52,396 bases of DNA from Bacteroidetes bacterium MedPE-SWsnd-G1 (GCA_001874265.1 MPDD01000017.1:1-52396), one strand, 5' to 3'; positions 16,547 to 27,703 are shown, numbered from the stretch's first letter. The notes: generated by a model not told the origin, from the sequence alone. Translations and numbers: made by a program.

Positions 16547-18850
16547 ATGAATATAGATTATATATTACCGAACGAGTGGTCTATACTAGAGGAAGGGTTC
16601 GATAAATCACAGGCAACAGCCTCAGAAAGTATTTTTAGTATTGGTAACGGAGCAATGGGGCAACGTGCTAATTTCGAAGAGCACTATTCTGGAGAAACTT
16701 TTCAAGGAAGTTATATTGGTGGAATTTATTATCCAGATAAAACACGCGTTGGATGGTGGAAGAATGGATATCCAGAATATTTTGCCAAAGTATTGAATGC
16801 ACCAAATTGGATTGGGATTGAAATTAAAATAGGCGATGAGCAACTGGATTTAAATACTTGTGCTGTTTCTGATTTTTCTCGTGAATTAAATATGAAGGAG
16901 GGTTACTTGAAACGCTCTTTTAAAGCAACCATGAATAATGGAGACCAAATTCAAGTGGAGTCAATCCGTTTTTGTTCGTTGGATTTACACGAAATTGGAG
17001 CAATAAAATATAGTGTTACTCCGGTCAATTTTAGCGGTAGTATTCAATTTTCGCCATATTTGGATGGAGGGATTATGAATGAAGACACGAACTATGATGA
17101 GGTGTTTTGGAAGGTGCTAGATATAGAAGATAGAGATAATGATGCTGTCATATTATCTAGAACTTTAAAAACAAAATTCTACGTTGCTACCGGAATGCAT
17201 ATTTCTTACGAATTGAACGGTAAAGAAGTACATCTTCCTAAGACGGTTCATGAGCAAGAGAAAAGAATAGATTATGTTTCAAAAGCAAATTTGAACCAAG
17301 GAGAAACCATTTCTTTGATCAAGTTTGGGGGATATAGTCAGTCAATGAATCACCCAAAAGAGCAGTTAATTTCACAATCTCAAAAAGTTTTATACCAAGC
17401 AGCAAGTTTAGGTTTCGACACATTGTTGGGAATGCAGAAAAAAGCATGGGCTAATATTTGGGAAACTGCAGATATAATTATTGAAGGAGATGTAAAGGCA
17501 CAGCAAGCCATCAGATTTAATATTTTTCAATTGAACCAGACTTATTCTGGAGAAGATTCGAGGTTAAATATTGGGCCAAAAGGCTTTACAGGCGAGAAAT
17601 ATGGAGGAAGTACTTATTGGGATACTGAGGCCTACTGTATTCCATTTTATATGAGTACTAAGGACAAGCATGTTGCGAGAAATTTATTGCAATACCGTCA
17701 TAATCAATTAGGAAAAGCCATTGAAAATGCCGAAAAACTAGGGTTTAAAAATGGCGCAGCTTTATATCCTATGGTTACTATGAATGGTGAGGAATGTCAT
17801 AACGAATGGGAAATAACATTTGAAGAGATTCATAGAAATGGAGCTATGGTGTATGCTATTTATAATTATGTAAACTATACTTCAGATTACAAATACGTTC
17901 CAGAATTTGGGTTAGAAGTAATGATTGCAATTGCTCGTTTTTGGCATCAACGTGCTTCCTTTTCTGAAGATAAACAGCAATATGTAATTTTAGGTGTTAC
18001 TGGACCAAATGAATATGAAAACAATATAAATAATAACTACTATACTAACTATTTAGCAAAATGGTGTATTGAGTATGCAGTAGAAAACTTAAAAAAGGTT
18101 AAAGAAGAATTTGGTGCTGATTATAAACGTGTAATTGAACTTACGAACCTAACAGATATGGAAGTTGTTAATTGGTTAAAAGTAGCTGATGCAATGTATT
18201 TTCCATATAGTGAAAAGTTCGGGGTTTTCTTACAGCAAGATGGTTTCTTGGATAAAGAATTAATTCCGACATCAGAGTTATCAAAAGCAGATAGACCTAT
18301 TAATCAAAAATGGTCTTGGGATAGAATTCTTCGTTCTTGTTATATAAAACAAGCAGATACTTTGCAAGGAATGTATATGTTCGAAGATAGGTTTACAAAA
18401 GAAGAAATTGAAAAACATTTTGACTTTTACGAACCATTAACGGTTCATGAATCATCATTGTCACCTTGTATTCATGCAATTTTGGCGGCAAGTATTGATA
18501 GAATGCCAAAGGCTTATGAACAATATTTACGTACATCAAGATTAGACCTAGACGATTATAATCATGAAGTACATGAAGGCTTGCATATTACAAGTATGGC
18601 CGGTACATGGTCTGCCATTGTTCAAGGATTTGGAGGTATGCGAAACTTTGATGGAGTATTGTCATTTAATCCACAAATTCCGGATGAATGGAGTTCTTAT
18701 TCATTTAAAATTAACTTTAGAGGGAGTACATTAAAAGTGCAAGTAAGTCATGAAGGATGTACTTTTACCAATGAATCTGAAATACCTGCAGAGATCGTTG
18801 TTAGTGGAGAAAAACGATTAATTAAAAAGGATGAATTGGTTACGGTTTGA
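16547..18850 (+). CDS. GH65 maltose phosphorylase
   Basis: A 767-residue cytoplasmic inverting phosphorylase that splits maltose with phosphate into glucose and beta-glucose-1-phosphate. The N-terminal beta-sandwich begins with the family start (ESIFSIGNGAMGQRANFEE), the (alpha/alpha)6 barrel carries the GGSTYWDTEAY phosphate/substrate region, and the general acid is Glu489 in TGPNEYENN. The length is that of characterised GH65 maltose phosphorylases. Kojibiose or trehalose phosphorylase activity cannot be excluded by motif alone, but the amylases and the SusCD system favour maltose. It lies 1 base after pgmB and 24 before the next GH13 gene. Confidence 0.93.
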   Translation: MNIDYILPNEWSILEEGFDKSQATASESIFSIGNGAMGQRANFEEHYSGETFQGSYIGGIYYPDKTRVGWWKNGYPEYFAKVLNAPNWIGIEIKIGDEQLDLNTCAVSDFSRELNMKEGYLKRSFKATMNNGDQIQVESIRFCSLDLHEIGAIKYSVTPVNFSGSIQFSPYLDGGIMNEDTNYDEVFWKVLDIEDRDNDAVILSRTLKTKFYVATGMHISYELNGKEVHLPKTVHEQEKRIDYVSKANLNQGETISLIKFGGYSQSMNHPKEQLISQSQKVLYQAASLGFDTLLGMQKKAWANIWETADIIIEGDVKAQQAIRFNIFQLNQTYSGEDSRLNIGPKGFTGEKYGGSTYWDTEAYCIPFYMSTKDKHVARNLLQYRHNQLGKAIENAEKLGFKNGAALYPMVTMNGEECHNEWEITFEEIHRNGAMVYAIYNYVNYTSDYKYVPEFGLEVMIAIARFWHQRASFSEDKQQYVILGVTGPNEYENNINNNYYTNYLAKWCIEYAVENLKKVKEEFGADYKRVIELTNLTDMEVVNWLKVADAMYFPYSEKFGVFLQQDGFLDKELIPTSELSKADRPINQKWSWDRILRSCYIKQADTLQGMYMFEDRFTKEEIEKHFDFYEPLTVHESSLSPCIHAILAASIDRMPKAYEQYLRTSRLDLDDYNHEVHEGLHITSMAGTWSAIVQGFGGMRNFDGVLSFNPQIPDEWSSYSFKINFRGSTLKVQVSHEGCTFTNESEIPAEIVVSGEKRLIKKDELVTV

Positions 18851-18874
18851 TATATAGTTTAAAACATTTTTATC

Positions 18875-20746
18875 ATGAAACAGATTCTTATTAAAATAAC
18901 ATTTATGTTGTTTGCATGTATATTCAGTATGCAAGGGCAGTCTATAGATAGAGTTGAGCCGATGCATTGGTGGGCTGGAATGAAAAACCCAGAATTACAA
19001 TTGTTGGTTTATGGAGAAAATGTTTCTGATTTAACACCAGTCATTCAAAATGAGAAAATTGAAATTTTAAAAATTCATAAAGCGAATAGTCCGAATTACT
19101 TATTTATTGATTTGGATTTATCAAAAGCTTCGGCAGGGGTATTTAAAATTCAATTTAAGAATGGAAATAAGGTTGTTATTTCTCATGAGTATAATTTAAA
19201 AAACCGTAAAAAAGATGCTAGTTTGGTTCAAGGTTTTGATAGTTCGGATGCTGTTTTACTTATAACACCAGATAGGTTTGTAAATGGAAACGCAAGTAAT
19301 GACCAAATAGAAGGTTTATTCGAGCAAGAAGTAAATAGATCCGATAATTATAAAAGACATGGTGGTGATATTGAAGGAATCATTGACCATTTGAGTTATA
19401 TAGATGATTTAGGTTATACCGCAATCTGGACCAATCCATTATTAACTAACGACATGTCTAGTCAATCATATCACGGATATGCCATAACGGACTTATATGA
19501 AATAGACCCTAGGTTTGGGACACTTGATGATTACAAAGCCCTTTCTCAGGAAATGAGTAGTAGGGGAATGAAGTTGATTATGGATCAAGTTGCAAATCAT
19601 TGTGGTTTAGAACATTGGTGGATGAAAGATCTGCCATTTGAGGATTGGGTAAATTTTCAAAAAGAATTTGAAAATGGAGAGAAAACCAAGTATTCAAATC
19701 ATAGAAGAACAACCAACCAAGACAGATATGCATCTCAAAGTGATAAAAAAGGAATGGCTGATGGGTGGTTTGTATCTTCAATGCCAGATTTGAATCAGCG
19801 AAATCCATTTATGGCCAAATATATAATCCAAAATAGTATTTGGTGGGTTGAAGAGGCAGGCCTTGGAGGTATTCGTCAAGATACGTATCCATATCCTGAT
19901 AAGCAGTTTATGTCTGATTGGGCAGGAGCTATTATGAATGAATATCCAAATTTTTCCATCGTAGGAGAGGAGTGGAGTTATAATCCATTATTAATCGGCT
20001 ATTGGCAAGATGGCAAAAAAAATCATGATGATTATGATTCAAATTTAACCTCAAGTATGGATTTTGCTATGCAAAAATTGGTGATAGATGGATTAAAAGA
20101 GGAAGAATCTTGGGATAAAGGTTTGGTAAAAATTTATGAAGGCTTAGCGAATGATTTTGGATATTCGAATCCGGAACAAATCATGGTGTTTCCAGATAAT
20201 CATGATATGAGTAGAATTCATACTCAAATGGATTTGGATGTTACAAAGACAAAGATGGCTTTGAGTTATTATGCCTTAATGCCAAGAATTTTTCAAGGTT
20301 TTTATGGAACTGAAATTTTGATGCATGATTCGGCTAAACCAGGAGATCATGGATTGGTACGTACAGATTTTCCGGGAGGATGGACTGGAGATAAAGTGAA
20401 TGCTTTTACAGGAGAAGGTTTGACTGATGCTCAGAGAGATATGCAAAACTTTATGAGCAAACTATTGAATTATAGAAAAAGCAGTACCGCAATACATAAA
20501 GGAAAAACCGTGCATTTTGCACCTTTTAGGGGAACATATTTTATGTTTAGAACGTTTGATGATGAAACTGTAGTTGTAATTCTAAACAAAAACGAAGAGC
20601 CAATGACTATCGATTTAAAACGATATACGGAAATTGGTTTGGAAGGAAAATCAATAAAAAATATTATTGATGATAGAGAATTTGTCTGGGGAGATTCTAT
20701 AGATTTAGAGGAGAAAGGAGTTATGATATTGACTACGAAAAAATGA
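18875..20746 (+). CDS. GH13 cyclomaltodextrinase/neopullulanase-like enzyme
   Basis: A 623-residue protein with a signal peptide (1-21, FACIFSMQG), an N-terminal cyclomaltodextrinase-type beta domain (about 24-112, starting VEPMHWWAGMKNPELQLLVYG), the GH13 barrel and a C-terminal beta domain. Catalytic residues are Asp336 in GGIRQDTYPY, Glu365 in VGEEW and Asp444 in FPDNHDMSRI; region I reads MDQVANHCG. It resembles the periplasmic SusA type, which trims imported maltodextrins and cyclodextrins. It is probably periplasmic: there is no lipobox and no T9SS tail. The stop overlaps the esterase start by 4 bases (ATGA). Confidence 0.92.
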   Translation: MKQILIKITFMLFACIFSMQGQSIDRVEPMHWWAGMKNPELQLLVYGENVSDLTPVIQNEKIEILKIHKANSPNYLFIDLDLSKASAGVFKIQFKNGNKVVISHEYNLKNRKKDASLVQGFDSSDAVLLITPDRFVNGNASNDQIEGLFEQEVNRSDNYKRHGGDIEGIIDHLSYIDDLGYTAIWTNPLLTNDMSSQSYHGYAITDLYEIDPRFGTLDDYKALSQEMSSRGMKLIMDQVANHCGLEHWWMKDLPFEDWVNFQKEFENGEKTKYSNHRRTTNQDRYASQSDKKGMADGWFVSSMPDLNQRNPFMAKYIIQNSIWWVEEAGLGGIRQDTYPYPDKQFMSDWAGAIMNEYPNFSIVGEEWSYNPLLIGYWQDGKKNHDDYDSNLTSSMDFAMQKLVIDGLKEEESWDKGLVKIYEGLANDFGYSNPEQIMVFPDNHDMSRIHTQMDLDVTKTKMALSYYALMPRIFQGFYGTEILMHDSAKPGDHGLVRTDFPGGWTGDKVNAFTGEGLTDAQRDMQNFMSKLLNYRKSSTAIHKGKTVHFAPFRGTYFMFRTFDDETVVVILNKNEEPMTIDLKRYTEIGLEGKSIKNIIDDREFVWGDSIDLEEKGVMILTTKK

Positions 20747-21882
20747 AAAAAATAGTTTTTTTATTCATATTAATTAGTAGTCAAATTTCTGTATCTCAGG
20801 TTACCTTGATTGTAGATGAATTTCCGGCAGGAACAAAATCAGTCTACATTTCTGGTGATTTTGAAGGTTGGACGGGAGGTCAAGAGTCTTTTAGATTGAC
20901 TGAGGAAAAAGGAATGTTTAAGATTACACTTTCTAAACAAGTTGGGACAATCAACTTTAAATTCACACAAGGTTCTTGGGAAACTGTTGAAAGAGGAGCA
21001 GAAGGAAATGAAATAGAAAATAGAACTTACAGTTTTAAAGAAGAGAGTGAAACTATAAAGTTGAAAATTGCGAGTTGGGATAAAGTTGAAGTAATTGCGC
21101 AACGGACAATAGCAGAAAATGTTTTTGTATTGTCTGATAATTTTGAAATACCACAATTAAATAGAACTCGTAGAATTTGGATGTATTTGCCTCCAAATTA
21201 TGAAACATCTAGTGAACCTTTTCCAGTTGTTTATATGCACGATGGTCAAAATATTTTTGATTCGAGTACATCCTATTCTGGTGAATGGAGTGTAGATGAA
21301 ACCTTGAATAAACTTTACAGTGAACAGGGTTTAAAACTAATAGTAGTCAGTGTTGACAACGGTCAAAGTTTGCGGTTAGATGAATACTCTCCTTGGAAGA
21401 ATGAAAAATATGGTGGAGGAGAAGGAGATGCTTATCTAGAATTCATTGTTGAAACTTTAAAGCCTTATATTGATCAGCATTTTAATACCATGCCAGACAA
21501 ATCTAATACTGCAATTATTGGTAGTTCAATGGGTGGATTGATATCTCACTACGCGGGTGTTAAATATGCGGATATATTTGGTAAAGTAGGGGTGTTTTCT
21601 CCTGCCTTTTGGTTTGCTCCAGAAATAAACGAGTACACAAAAACTCATGGAAATATTCAAGATTCAAGATTTTATTTTTTAGCAGGAGGAAAAGAAGGAG
21701 GAAATGTCGTGTTTGAAGAGATAAACCAAACGGTTAAAAATATGAATACGGTCCAGGATATTATGGTTAATGCAGGTTTCCCATTAGAAAATATAACATC
21801 GAAGGTGGTTCCAGATGGAAAGCACAATGAAGAGTTATGGAGAAATAATTTTAAAGAGGCCATAGTTTGGTTGTTTAAATAG
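20743..21882 (+). CDS. secreted esterase with N-terminal starch-binding-like domain
   Basis: A 379-residue protein. After a signal peptide (1-18) comes a CBM20/48-like beta domain (about 20-115; VYISGDFEGWTGG, then FKFTQGSWETVERGAEG), followed by an esterase D / enterochelin-esterase-like alpha/beta hydrolase domain (about 135-379). The nucleophile is Ser262 in GSSMGG; MHDGQNIFD and the late GKHNEELW His support the fold. It is translationally coupled to the GH13 gene before it by a 4-base overlap. Similar esterases are seen in maltodextrin loci of related bacteria, but their substrate is unsettled. Removal of acyl groups from modified glucan is a possible role and is inference. Confidence 0.85.
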   Translation: MKKIVFLFILISSQISVSQVTLIVDEFPAGTKSVYISGDFEGWTGGQESFRLTEEKGMFKITLSKQVGTINFKFTQGSWETVERGAEGNEIENRTYSFKEESETIKLKIASWDKVEVIAQRTIAENVFVLSDNFEIPQLNRTRRIWMYLPPNYETSSEPFPVVYMHDGQNIFDSSTSYSGEWSVDETLNKLYSEQGLKLIVVSVDNGQSLRLDEYSPWKNEKYGGGEGDAYLEFIVETLKPYIDQHFNTMPDKSNTAIIGSSMGGLISHYAGVKYADIFGKVGVFSPAFWFAPEINEYTKTHGNIQDSRFYFLAGGKEGGNVVFEEINQTVKNMNTVQDIMVNAGFPLENITSKVVPDGKHNEELWRNNFKEAIVWLFK

Positions 21883-21894
21883 TAATATGATATT

Positions 21895-23550
21895 ATGAAG
21901 AAATTAAGTGTTTTACTTTTAATTGGTTCACTTCTTATTGGATGTGCAGAGTTACAACCAAAAGATAATTCAAAAAATCCTTTCGATTGGAATGGAGCAA
22001 ATCTATATTTTTTATTAACTGATAGATTTCATAATGCCGATCCAACGAATGATTTAAACTTTGAGCGTACAGATGAAACGGCTGTATTAAGAGGTTTTAA
22101 AGGAGGGGATATAAAAGGTATTACGGCAAAAGTAAAAGAAGGTTATTTCACCGATTTAGGAATCAATGCTATTTGGATGACTCCATTGGTGGAACAAATT
22201 CAGGGAAGTACTGATGAAGGTACTGGAGTGACTTACGGATTTCATGGTTATTGGACGCGAGATTGGACCGCCTTAGATCCAAATTTTGGAACTATGGAAG
22301 ATTTGAAAGAATTAGTAGCCGTTTCGCATTCTAATGGTATTAGAGTAGTATTAGATGCTGTAATTAATCATACTGGACCTGTAACTCCAATGGATTCTGT
22401 TTGGCCGGATGAATGGGTAAGAACAACTCCGGCTTGTACTTATAAAGATTATGAAACTGCAGTTACTTGTACACTAGTAGAAAACCTACCCGATATAAAA
22501 ACCGAAAGTAATGAAGCTGTTGAGTTGCCAGAATATTTGGTGGCAAAATGGAAAGAAGAGGGCAGGTATGAAAAGGAAATGAAGGAATTGAATGCCTTTT
22601 TTGAACGTACTGGATATCCAAAAGCGCCGAGATTTTACATTATAAAATGGTTGACAGATTTTATTAAAGATTTTGGAATTGATGGATTTAGAGCTGATAC
22701 GGTACGTCACATAGAGGAATCTGTTTGGGCAGAATTTTACAAGGAGTGTCAATATTCATTCGAATTGTGGAAAAAGAATAACCCAGATAAGGTTCTAGAT
22801 AATAATGACTTTTATACTGTAGGAGAAGTATACGGATATGAAATTCCTAAAAACGGTTCAGAATTCGATTTTGGAGATGTAAAAGTGGATTATTATGAGC
22901 ACGGTTTTACTAGTATGATCAATTTTGAATTTAGAAATAACGCACATGATGGCTATGAGAAATTATTTTCATATTACAATAATGCTTTAAGAGGAAGTTT
23001 AAAAGGTAAGGGAATTATGAATTATGTGAGTTCACACGATGATTCTTATCCTTTTGATAAAGAAAGAAATAAACCATTGGAGGCAGGAACTAAATTATTA
23101 TTGAGCCCTGGAACTTCACAAGTGTATTACGGAGACGAAGTAGCAAGGGAATTGATTGTCGAAGGTGCGAATGGAGACGCCAATTTGCGTTCAGAAATGG
23201 ATTGGACTCATTATAGTATTAATGAGGAAAAAATGCTGATTCTAGAGCATTGGCAGAAGTTGGGTAAATTTAGACGAGATCATCCTGCAGTAGGAGCTGG
23301 AGTTCATAAAATGATTTCAAAAAGCCCTTACGTTTTCGAACGTTCTTATTCAAAAGATAATTTCTCTGAAGTTGTTGTCGTAGGATTGGACTTAGAGAAA
23401 GGAGAAAAAGAATTATTTGTTGGTGCTAATTTTGAAGAAGGAGATACCTTAAAGGATGCTTATTCAGGTAGTTTTGGAAAGGTGAAAAATGGAGCCGTGG
23501 TAATTGATTCAAATTATGACGTTGTACTTTTAGAAAAGTTCTACAACTAG
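21895..23550 (+). CDS. GH13 alpha-amylase lipoprotein, MalS-like (GH13_19-type)
   Basis: A 551-residue lipoprotein (lipobox LLIGC, Cys17). The mature enzyme starts with the barrel (ANLYFLLTDRFHNADP). Visible catalytic residues are Asp268 in GFRADTVRH, Glu311 in VGEVYG and Asp382 in VSSHDDS; region I is LDAVINHTG. The loop after region I (PMDSVWPDEWVRTTPAC, then a paired Cys further on) is the feature that recalls the periplasmic MalS group. It cleaves maltooligosaccharides, probably in the periplasm or on the inner face of the outer membrane. It sits 12 bases after the esterase and 4 before the next GH13 gene. Subfamily placement is from memory of motif layout. Confidence 0.9.
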   Translation: MKKLSVLLLIGSLLIGCAELQPKDNSKNPFDWNGANLYFLLTDRFHNADPTNDLNFERTDETAVLRGFKGGDIKGITAKVKEGYFTDLGINAIWMTPLVEQIQGSTDEGTGVTYGFHGYWTRDWTALDPNFGTMEDLKELVAVSHSNGIRVVLDAVINHTGPVTPMDSVWPDEWVRTTPACTYKDYETAVTCTLVENLPDIKTESNEAVELPEYLVAKWKEEGRYEKEMKELNAFFERTGYPKAPRFYIIKWLTDFIKDFGIDGFRADTVRHIEESVWAEFYKECQYSFELWKKNNPDKVLDNNDFYTVGEVYGYEIPKNGSEFDFGDVKVDYYEHGFTSMINFEFRNNAHDGYEKLFSYYNNALRGSLKGKGIMNYVSSHDDSYPFDKERNKPLEAGTKLLLSPGTSQVYYGDEVARELIVEGANGDANLRSEMDWTHYSINEEKMLILEHWQKLGKFRRDHPAVGAGVHKMISKSPYVFERSYSKDNFSEVVVVGLDLEKGEKELFVGANFEEGDTLKDAYSGSFGKVKNGAVVIDSNYDVVLLEKFYN

Positions 23551-23554
23551 ACTG

Positions 23555-25432
23555 ATGAATTTGCGATTAAAATTTATTTTATTAGTTGTTTTTTCTGGAA
23601 TTCTTATGGTTTCTTGTGTCGAAAAACAAGAAAGTAATGCTGATCATTCTAAGAAGAAAGAAGGAAAAAAAGTAGTATACCAAGTCTTTACAAGACTTTT
23701 TGGAAATACAAATACAACCAACAAACCTTGGGGGACTATCGAGGAAAATGGTGTTGGAAAATTCAATGATTTTAATGAGAAAGCTTTAAAAGAGATAAAA
23801 GATTTAGGAGTCACTCATATTTGGTATACGGGTGTTCCGCATCACGCAACCATTACTGATTATTCGGATTATGGTATTTCTAATGATGATCCCGATGTGG
23901 TAAAAGGCCGAGCAGGGTCTCCTTATGCAGTAAAAGATTATTATAATGTAAATCCGGATTTAGCCGAAAATCCAGAGCATAGATTAGAAGAGTTTAAGGC
24001 CTTGATTAAACGGACTCATGAGGCGGGTCTTAAAGTAATTATAGATATCGTGCCGAATCATGTTGCAAGAAATTATGAAGGGAAATCAAGTCCAAAAGGA
24101 ATAGAGTCTTTCGGAGCATCAGATAATCCCTCTTTAGAATATGCAAAACATAATAATTTCTATTATATCCAGAGCAAATCCTTTAAAGTTCCAGTTTGGG
24201 AAAATGAGTATAAGCCTTTAGGGGGTGATACGCATGTATTAGCTGATCGTAAATTTGAAGAGTCTCCGGCAAAATGGACCGGAAATGGTTCGAGATTGGC
24301 GCAGCCAAGTTTTTATGATTGGTATGAAACTGTAAAAGTGAATTATGGAGTAAAACCAGATGGTACAAAAGATTTTGGAGAATTACCATTAGATTCTGAA
24401 AAAATGAAGTATCAAGATTTTGTTGAGTTTTGGTCAGATAAAGATATTCCAAAATCATGGATTCAATTTAAAGATATTGCAATGTTTTGGTTAGAAATGG
24501 GCGTTGATGGATTTAGATATGATATGGCGGAAATGGTTCCTGTCGAGTTTTGGAACTATATGAATTCAACTATTAAATCTAATTACCCAGAGGCTTTTTT
24601 ATTAGCAGAGGTGTATAATCCTAGTTTATATAGAGATTATATTTTTAAAGGAAAAATGGACTATTTGTATGATAAGGTTGCTTTGTATGATACTATTAAA
24701 AATATTATGCAAGGGGACGGGTCGACTGACAATCTTCCTAAAATTCAAGAAGATTTGAATGATATAGAACATCAGATGCTGCACTTTTTAGAAAATCATG
24801 ATGAACAGCGGATTGCAAGTCCTGAATTTGCCGGAAGTGCAGAAAAAGGGAAGCCCGCAATGGTTGTGTCAGCAACCATAAGCACATCTCCTACACTCAT
24901 TTATTTTGGTCAAGAAGTAGGAGAGCCAGGTGTAGAAAATGCTGGGTTTGGTTCGGCTAGTAGAACATCAATATTCGATTATGTTGGCGTACCCCATCAT
25001 CAGCGTTGGATGAATGATAAACATTTTGATGGAGGACAATCAACGTCAAAAGAAAGGGAATTGAGAAACTTCTACCGACAACTTTTAAATTTCACAATAA
25101 ATAGTGAGGCTTTAATGGGTGCTTACAGAGAAATTCATCATTATAATAGAAAAGAAACAGAAGGATATGACAATCGATTATTTTCTTTTGTTCGTTGGTC
25201 AAAAAATGAAAAATTAATTATCATTTCGAATTTTGATGATGCGAATATGTATGATTTAGAATTTAAAATCCCATCAAGCATTCTTCAAAAGTGGAAGTTA
25301 ACCGATAAGGAGTATCAACTGTTAGACCAACTAAATAATCAAAAACCTTATAGTATGTTTTATAAGGAACAAGAAGGGACTATTAAATTGACGTTGGAAC
25401 CATTACAGTCATTAATTCTAAAATTGAATTAG
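23555..25432 (+). CDS. GH13 alpha-amylase-family lipoprotein
   Basis: A 625-residue lipoprotein (lipobox MVSC, about Cys21). A charged linker (KKKEGKK) leads into the GH13 barrel (VYQVFTRLFGNTN). Catalytic residues are Asp323 in GFRYDM, Glu352 in LLAEVYNP and Asp416 in LENHDEQR; region I is IDIVPNHVAR. A long insertion between regions I and II (about residues 170-300) sets it apart from the two preceding GH13 enzymes. It may be surface-exposed like SusG or periplasmic; the sequence does not decide. It is the last gene of the right arm, and the 227 bases that follow have no clear terminator. Confidence 0.9.
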   Translation: MNLRLKFILLVVFSGILMVSCVEKQESNADHSKKKEGKKVVYQVFTRLFGNTNTTNKPWGTIEENGVGKFNDFNEKALKEIKDLGVTHIWYTGVPHHATITDYSDYGISNDDPDVVKGRAGSPYAVKDYYNVNPDLAENPEHRLEEFKALIKRTHEAGLKVIIDIVPNHVARNYEGKSSPKGIESFGASDNPSLEYAKHNNFYYIQSKSFKVPVWENEYKPLGGDTHVLADRKFEESPAKWTGNGSRLAQPSFYDWYETVKVNYGVKPDGTKDFGELPLDSEKMKYQDFVEFWSDKDIPKSWIQFKDIAMFWLEMGVDGFRYDMAEMVPVEFWNYMNSTIKSNYPEAFLLAEVYNPSLYRDYIFKGKMDYLYDKVALYDTIKNIMQGDGSTDNLPKIQEDLNDIEHQMLHFLENHDEQRIASPEFAGSAEKGKPAMVVSATISTSPTLIYFGQEVGEPGVENAGFGSASRTSIFDYVGVPHHQRWMNDKHFDGGQSTSKERELRNFYRQLLNFTINSEALMGAYREIHHYNRKETEGYDNRLFSFVRWSKNEKLIIISNFDDANMYDLEFKIPSSILQKWKLTDKEYQLLDQLNNQKPYSMFYKEQEGTIKLTLEPLQSLILKLN

Positions 25433-25635
25433 ATTTTTTTCATTTAGTCTTTAAAATTACGTTGTAAGTCGAAATTATTTTCGTTGTGAATTGCTTTAAT
25501 TTTATTTTGTTTAATGAAATTAAGTTCGATTGTGTTTAAATATAATTTGAGGCGCTGTTTTTTAAAGAGTGTGTAATCTCGAAATCGATTTAGTGAAAAT
25601 ACTTGAAAATTATAGGAATCTAAAGGCTTAAAGAT

Positions 25636-25643
25636 TAAATTTG
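25636..25643 (+). promoter_or_regulatory. candidate -7 element before pfkA
   Basis: TAAATTTG is a perfect match to the flavobacterial -7 box, 16 bases before the pfkA start codon. No TTG lies at the usual 17-23-base distance upstream, so this is a weak call. Confidence 0.3.
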
Positions 25644-25659
25644 CAATTGTAATATTTAT

Positions 25660-26646
25660 ATGAAAAATACAATTAAAAAAATAGCAGTTTTAACATCGGG
25701 AGGAGACGCTCCAGGGATGAATGCAGCCATAAGATCAGTAGTTAGAGCTTGCGCATATCATAAAATAGAATGTGTTGGAGTTTATCGTGGGTACGAAGGA
25801 TTGATGGAAGGTGATTTTAAACAAATGAATGCTCGAAGTGTAAAAGGTATTATTAATAAAGGAGGGACCATTTTAAAATCTGCAAGATCTTTAGAATTTA
25901 AAACAAAAGAAGGAAGACAATTGGCATTTGAAAATCTTCAAAAGGAAGGTATAGATGGGCTAGTTGTTATTGGAGGTGATGGAACTTTTACTGGAGCAAT
26001 GATATTCAATCAAGAATTCAATTTTCCGGTAATGGGAATTCCAGGAACCATAGATAATGATATTTTCGGGACTTCACATACCTTAGGATTTGATACTGCT
26101 CAAAATACCGTAGTAGATGCTATAGATAAAATTAGAGATACAGCAAGTTCACATAACAGATTATTTTTTGTTGAAGTAATGGGCAGGGACGTTGGTCATA
26201 TTGCCTTAAACGTTGGAATTGCCGGTGGAGCCGAAGAGATTTTAATTCCTGAAGAAGATTTAGGATTGGACAGATTAGTAGAGTCTTTAAATAGAAGTAA
26301 AAAGTCTGGTAAGTCTTCAAGTATTGTTGTAGTGGCAGAAGGAGATAAAATTGGTAAGAATATTTTTGAGTTGAAAGACTATGTAGATGAGAATATGGAA
26401 GGATACGATGTTCGTGTTTCTGTATTGGGTCATATGCAACGTGGTGGAGCACCATCATGTTTTGATAGGGTGTTGGCGAGTAGAATGGGAGTAAAGGCAG
26501 TGGAGTCTTTAATAGAAGGTCAAACTAATTATATGGTTGGGCTGTTGAATAATAAAATAGAATTAACACCTTTAGACAATGCGATTAAAGGTAAATCAAA
26601 AATAAATTTAGAATTATTGCGTGTGTCAGATATCATGAGCACCTAA
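25660..26646 (+). CDS. pfkA: ATP-dependent 6-phosphofructokinase
   Basis: A 328-residue cytoplasmic glycolytic enzyme that phosphorylates fructose-6-phosphate. It shows the nucleotide loop LTSGGDAPGMNAAIR (about 10-24), the GGDGTFTGA motif (about 107-115), the catalytic GIPGTIDNDI motif (about 126-135), and the MGRDVGHIAL and HMQRGGAPS sugar-binding motifs. Gly rather than Asp in GGDGT and Gly rather than Lys in IPGTIDND mark the ATP-using type, not the pyrophosphate type. It stands 18 bases before gapA in the same direction and follows the alpha-glucan locus, so glycolysis genes sit right after sugar supply genes. Confidence 0.96.
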   Translation: MKNTIKKIAVLTSGGDAPGMNAAIRSVVRACAYHKIECVGVYRGYEGLMEGDFKQMNARSVKGIINKGGTILKSARSLEFKTKEGRQLAFENLQKEGIDGLVVIGGDGTFTGAMIFNQEFNFPVMGIPGTIDNDIFGTSHTLGFDTAQNTVVDAIDKIRDTASSHNRLFFVEVMGRDVGHIALNVGIAGGAEEILIPEEDLGLDRLVESLNRSKKSGKSSSIVVVAEGDKIGKNIFELKDYVDENMEGYDVRVSVLGHMQRGGAPSCFDRVLASRMGVKAVESLIEGQTNYMVGLLNNKIELTPLDNAIKGKSKINLELLRVSDIMST

Positions 26647-27669
<1,023 letters not shown>

Positions 27670-27703
27670 GCACAACATATTTTAACTACTTTACTTCTTA
27701 TTT

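Noticed and set aside
20839..21156. 105-codon minus-strand frame inside the esterase gene
   Set aside because: Phe/Tyr-rich antisense translation of a Lys/Glu-rich segment with no start context or family match.
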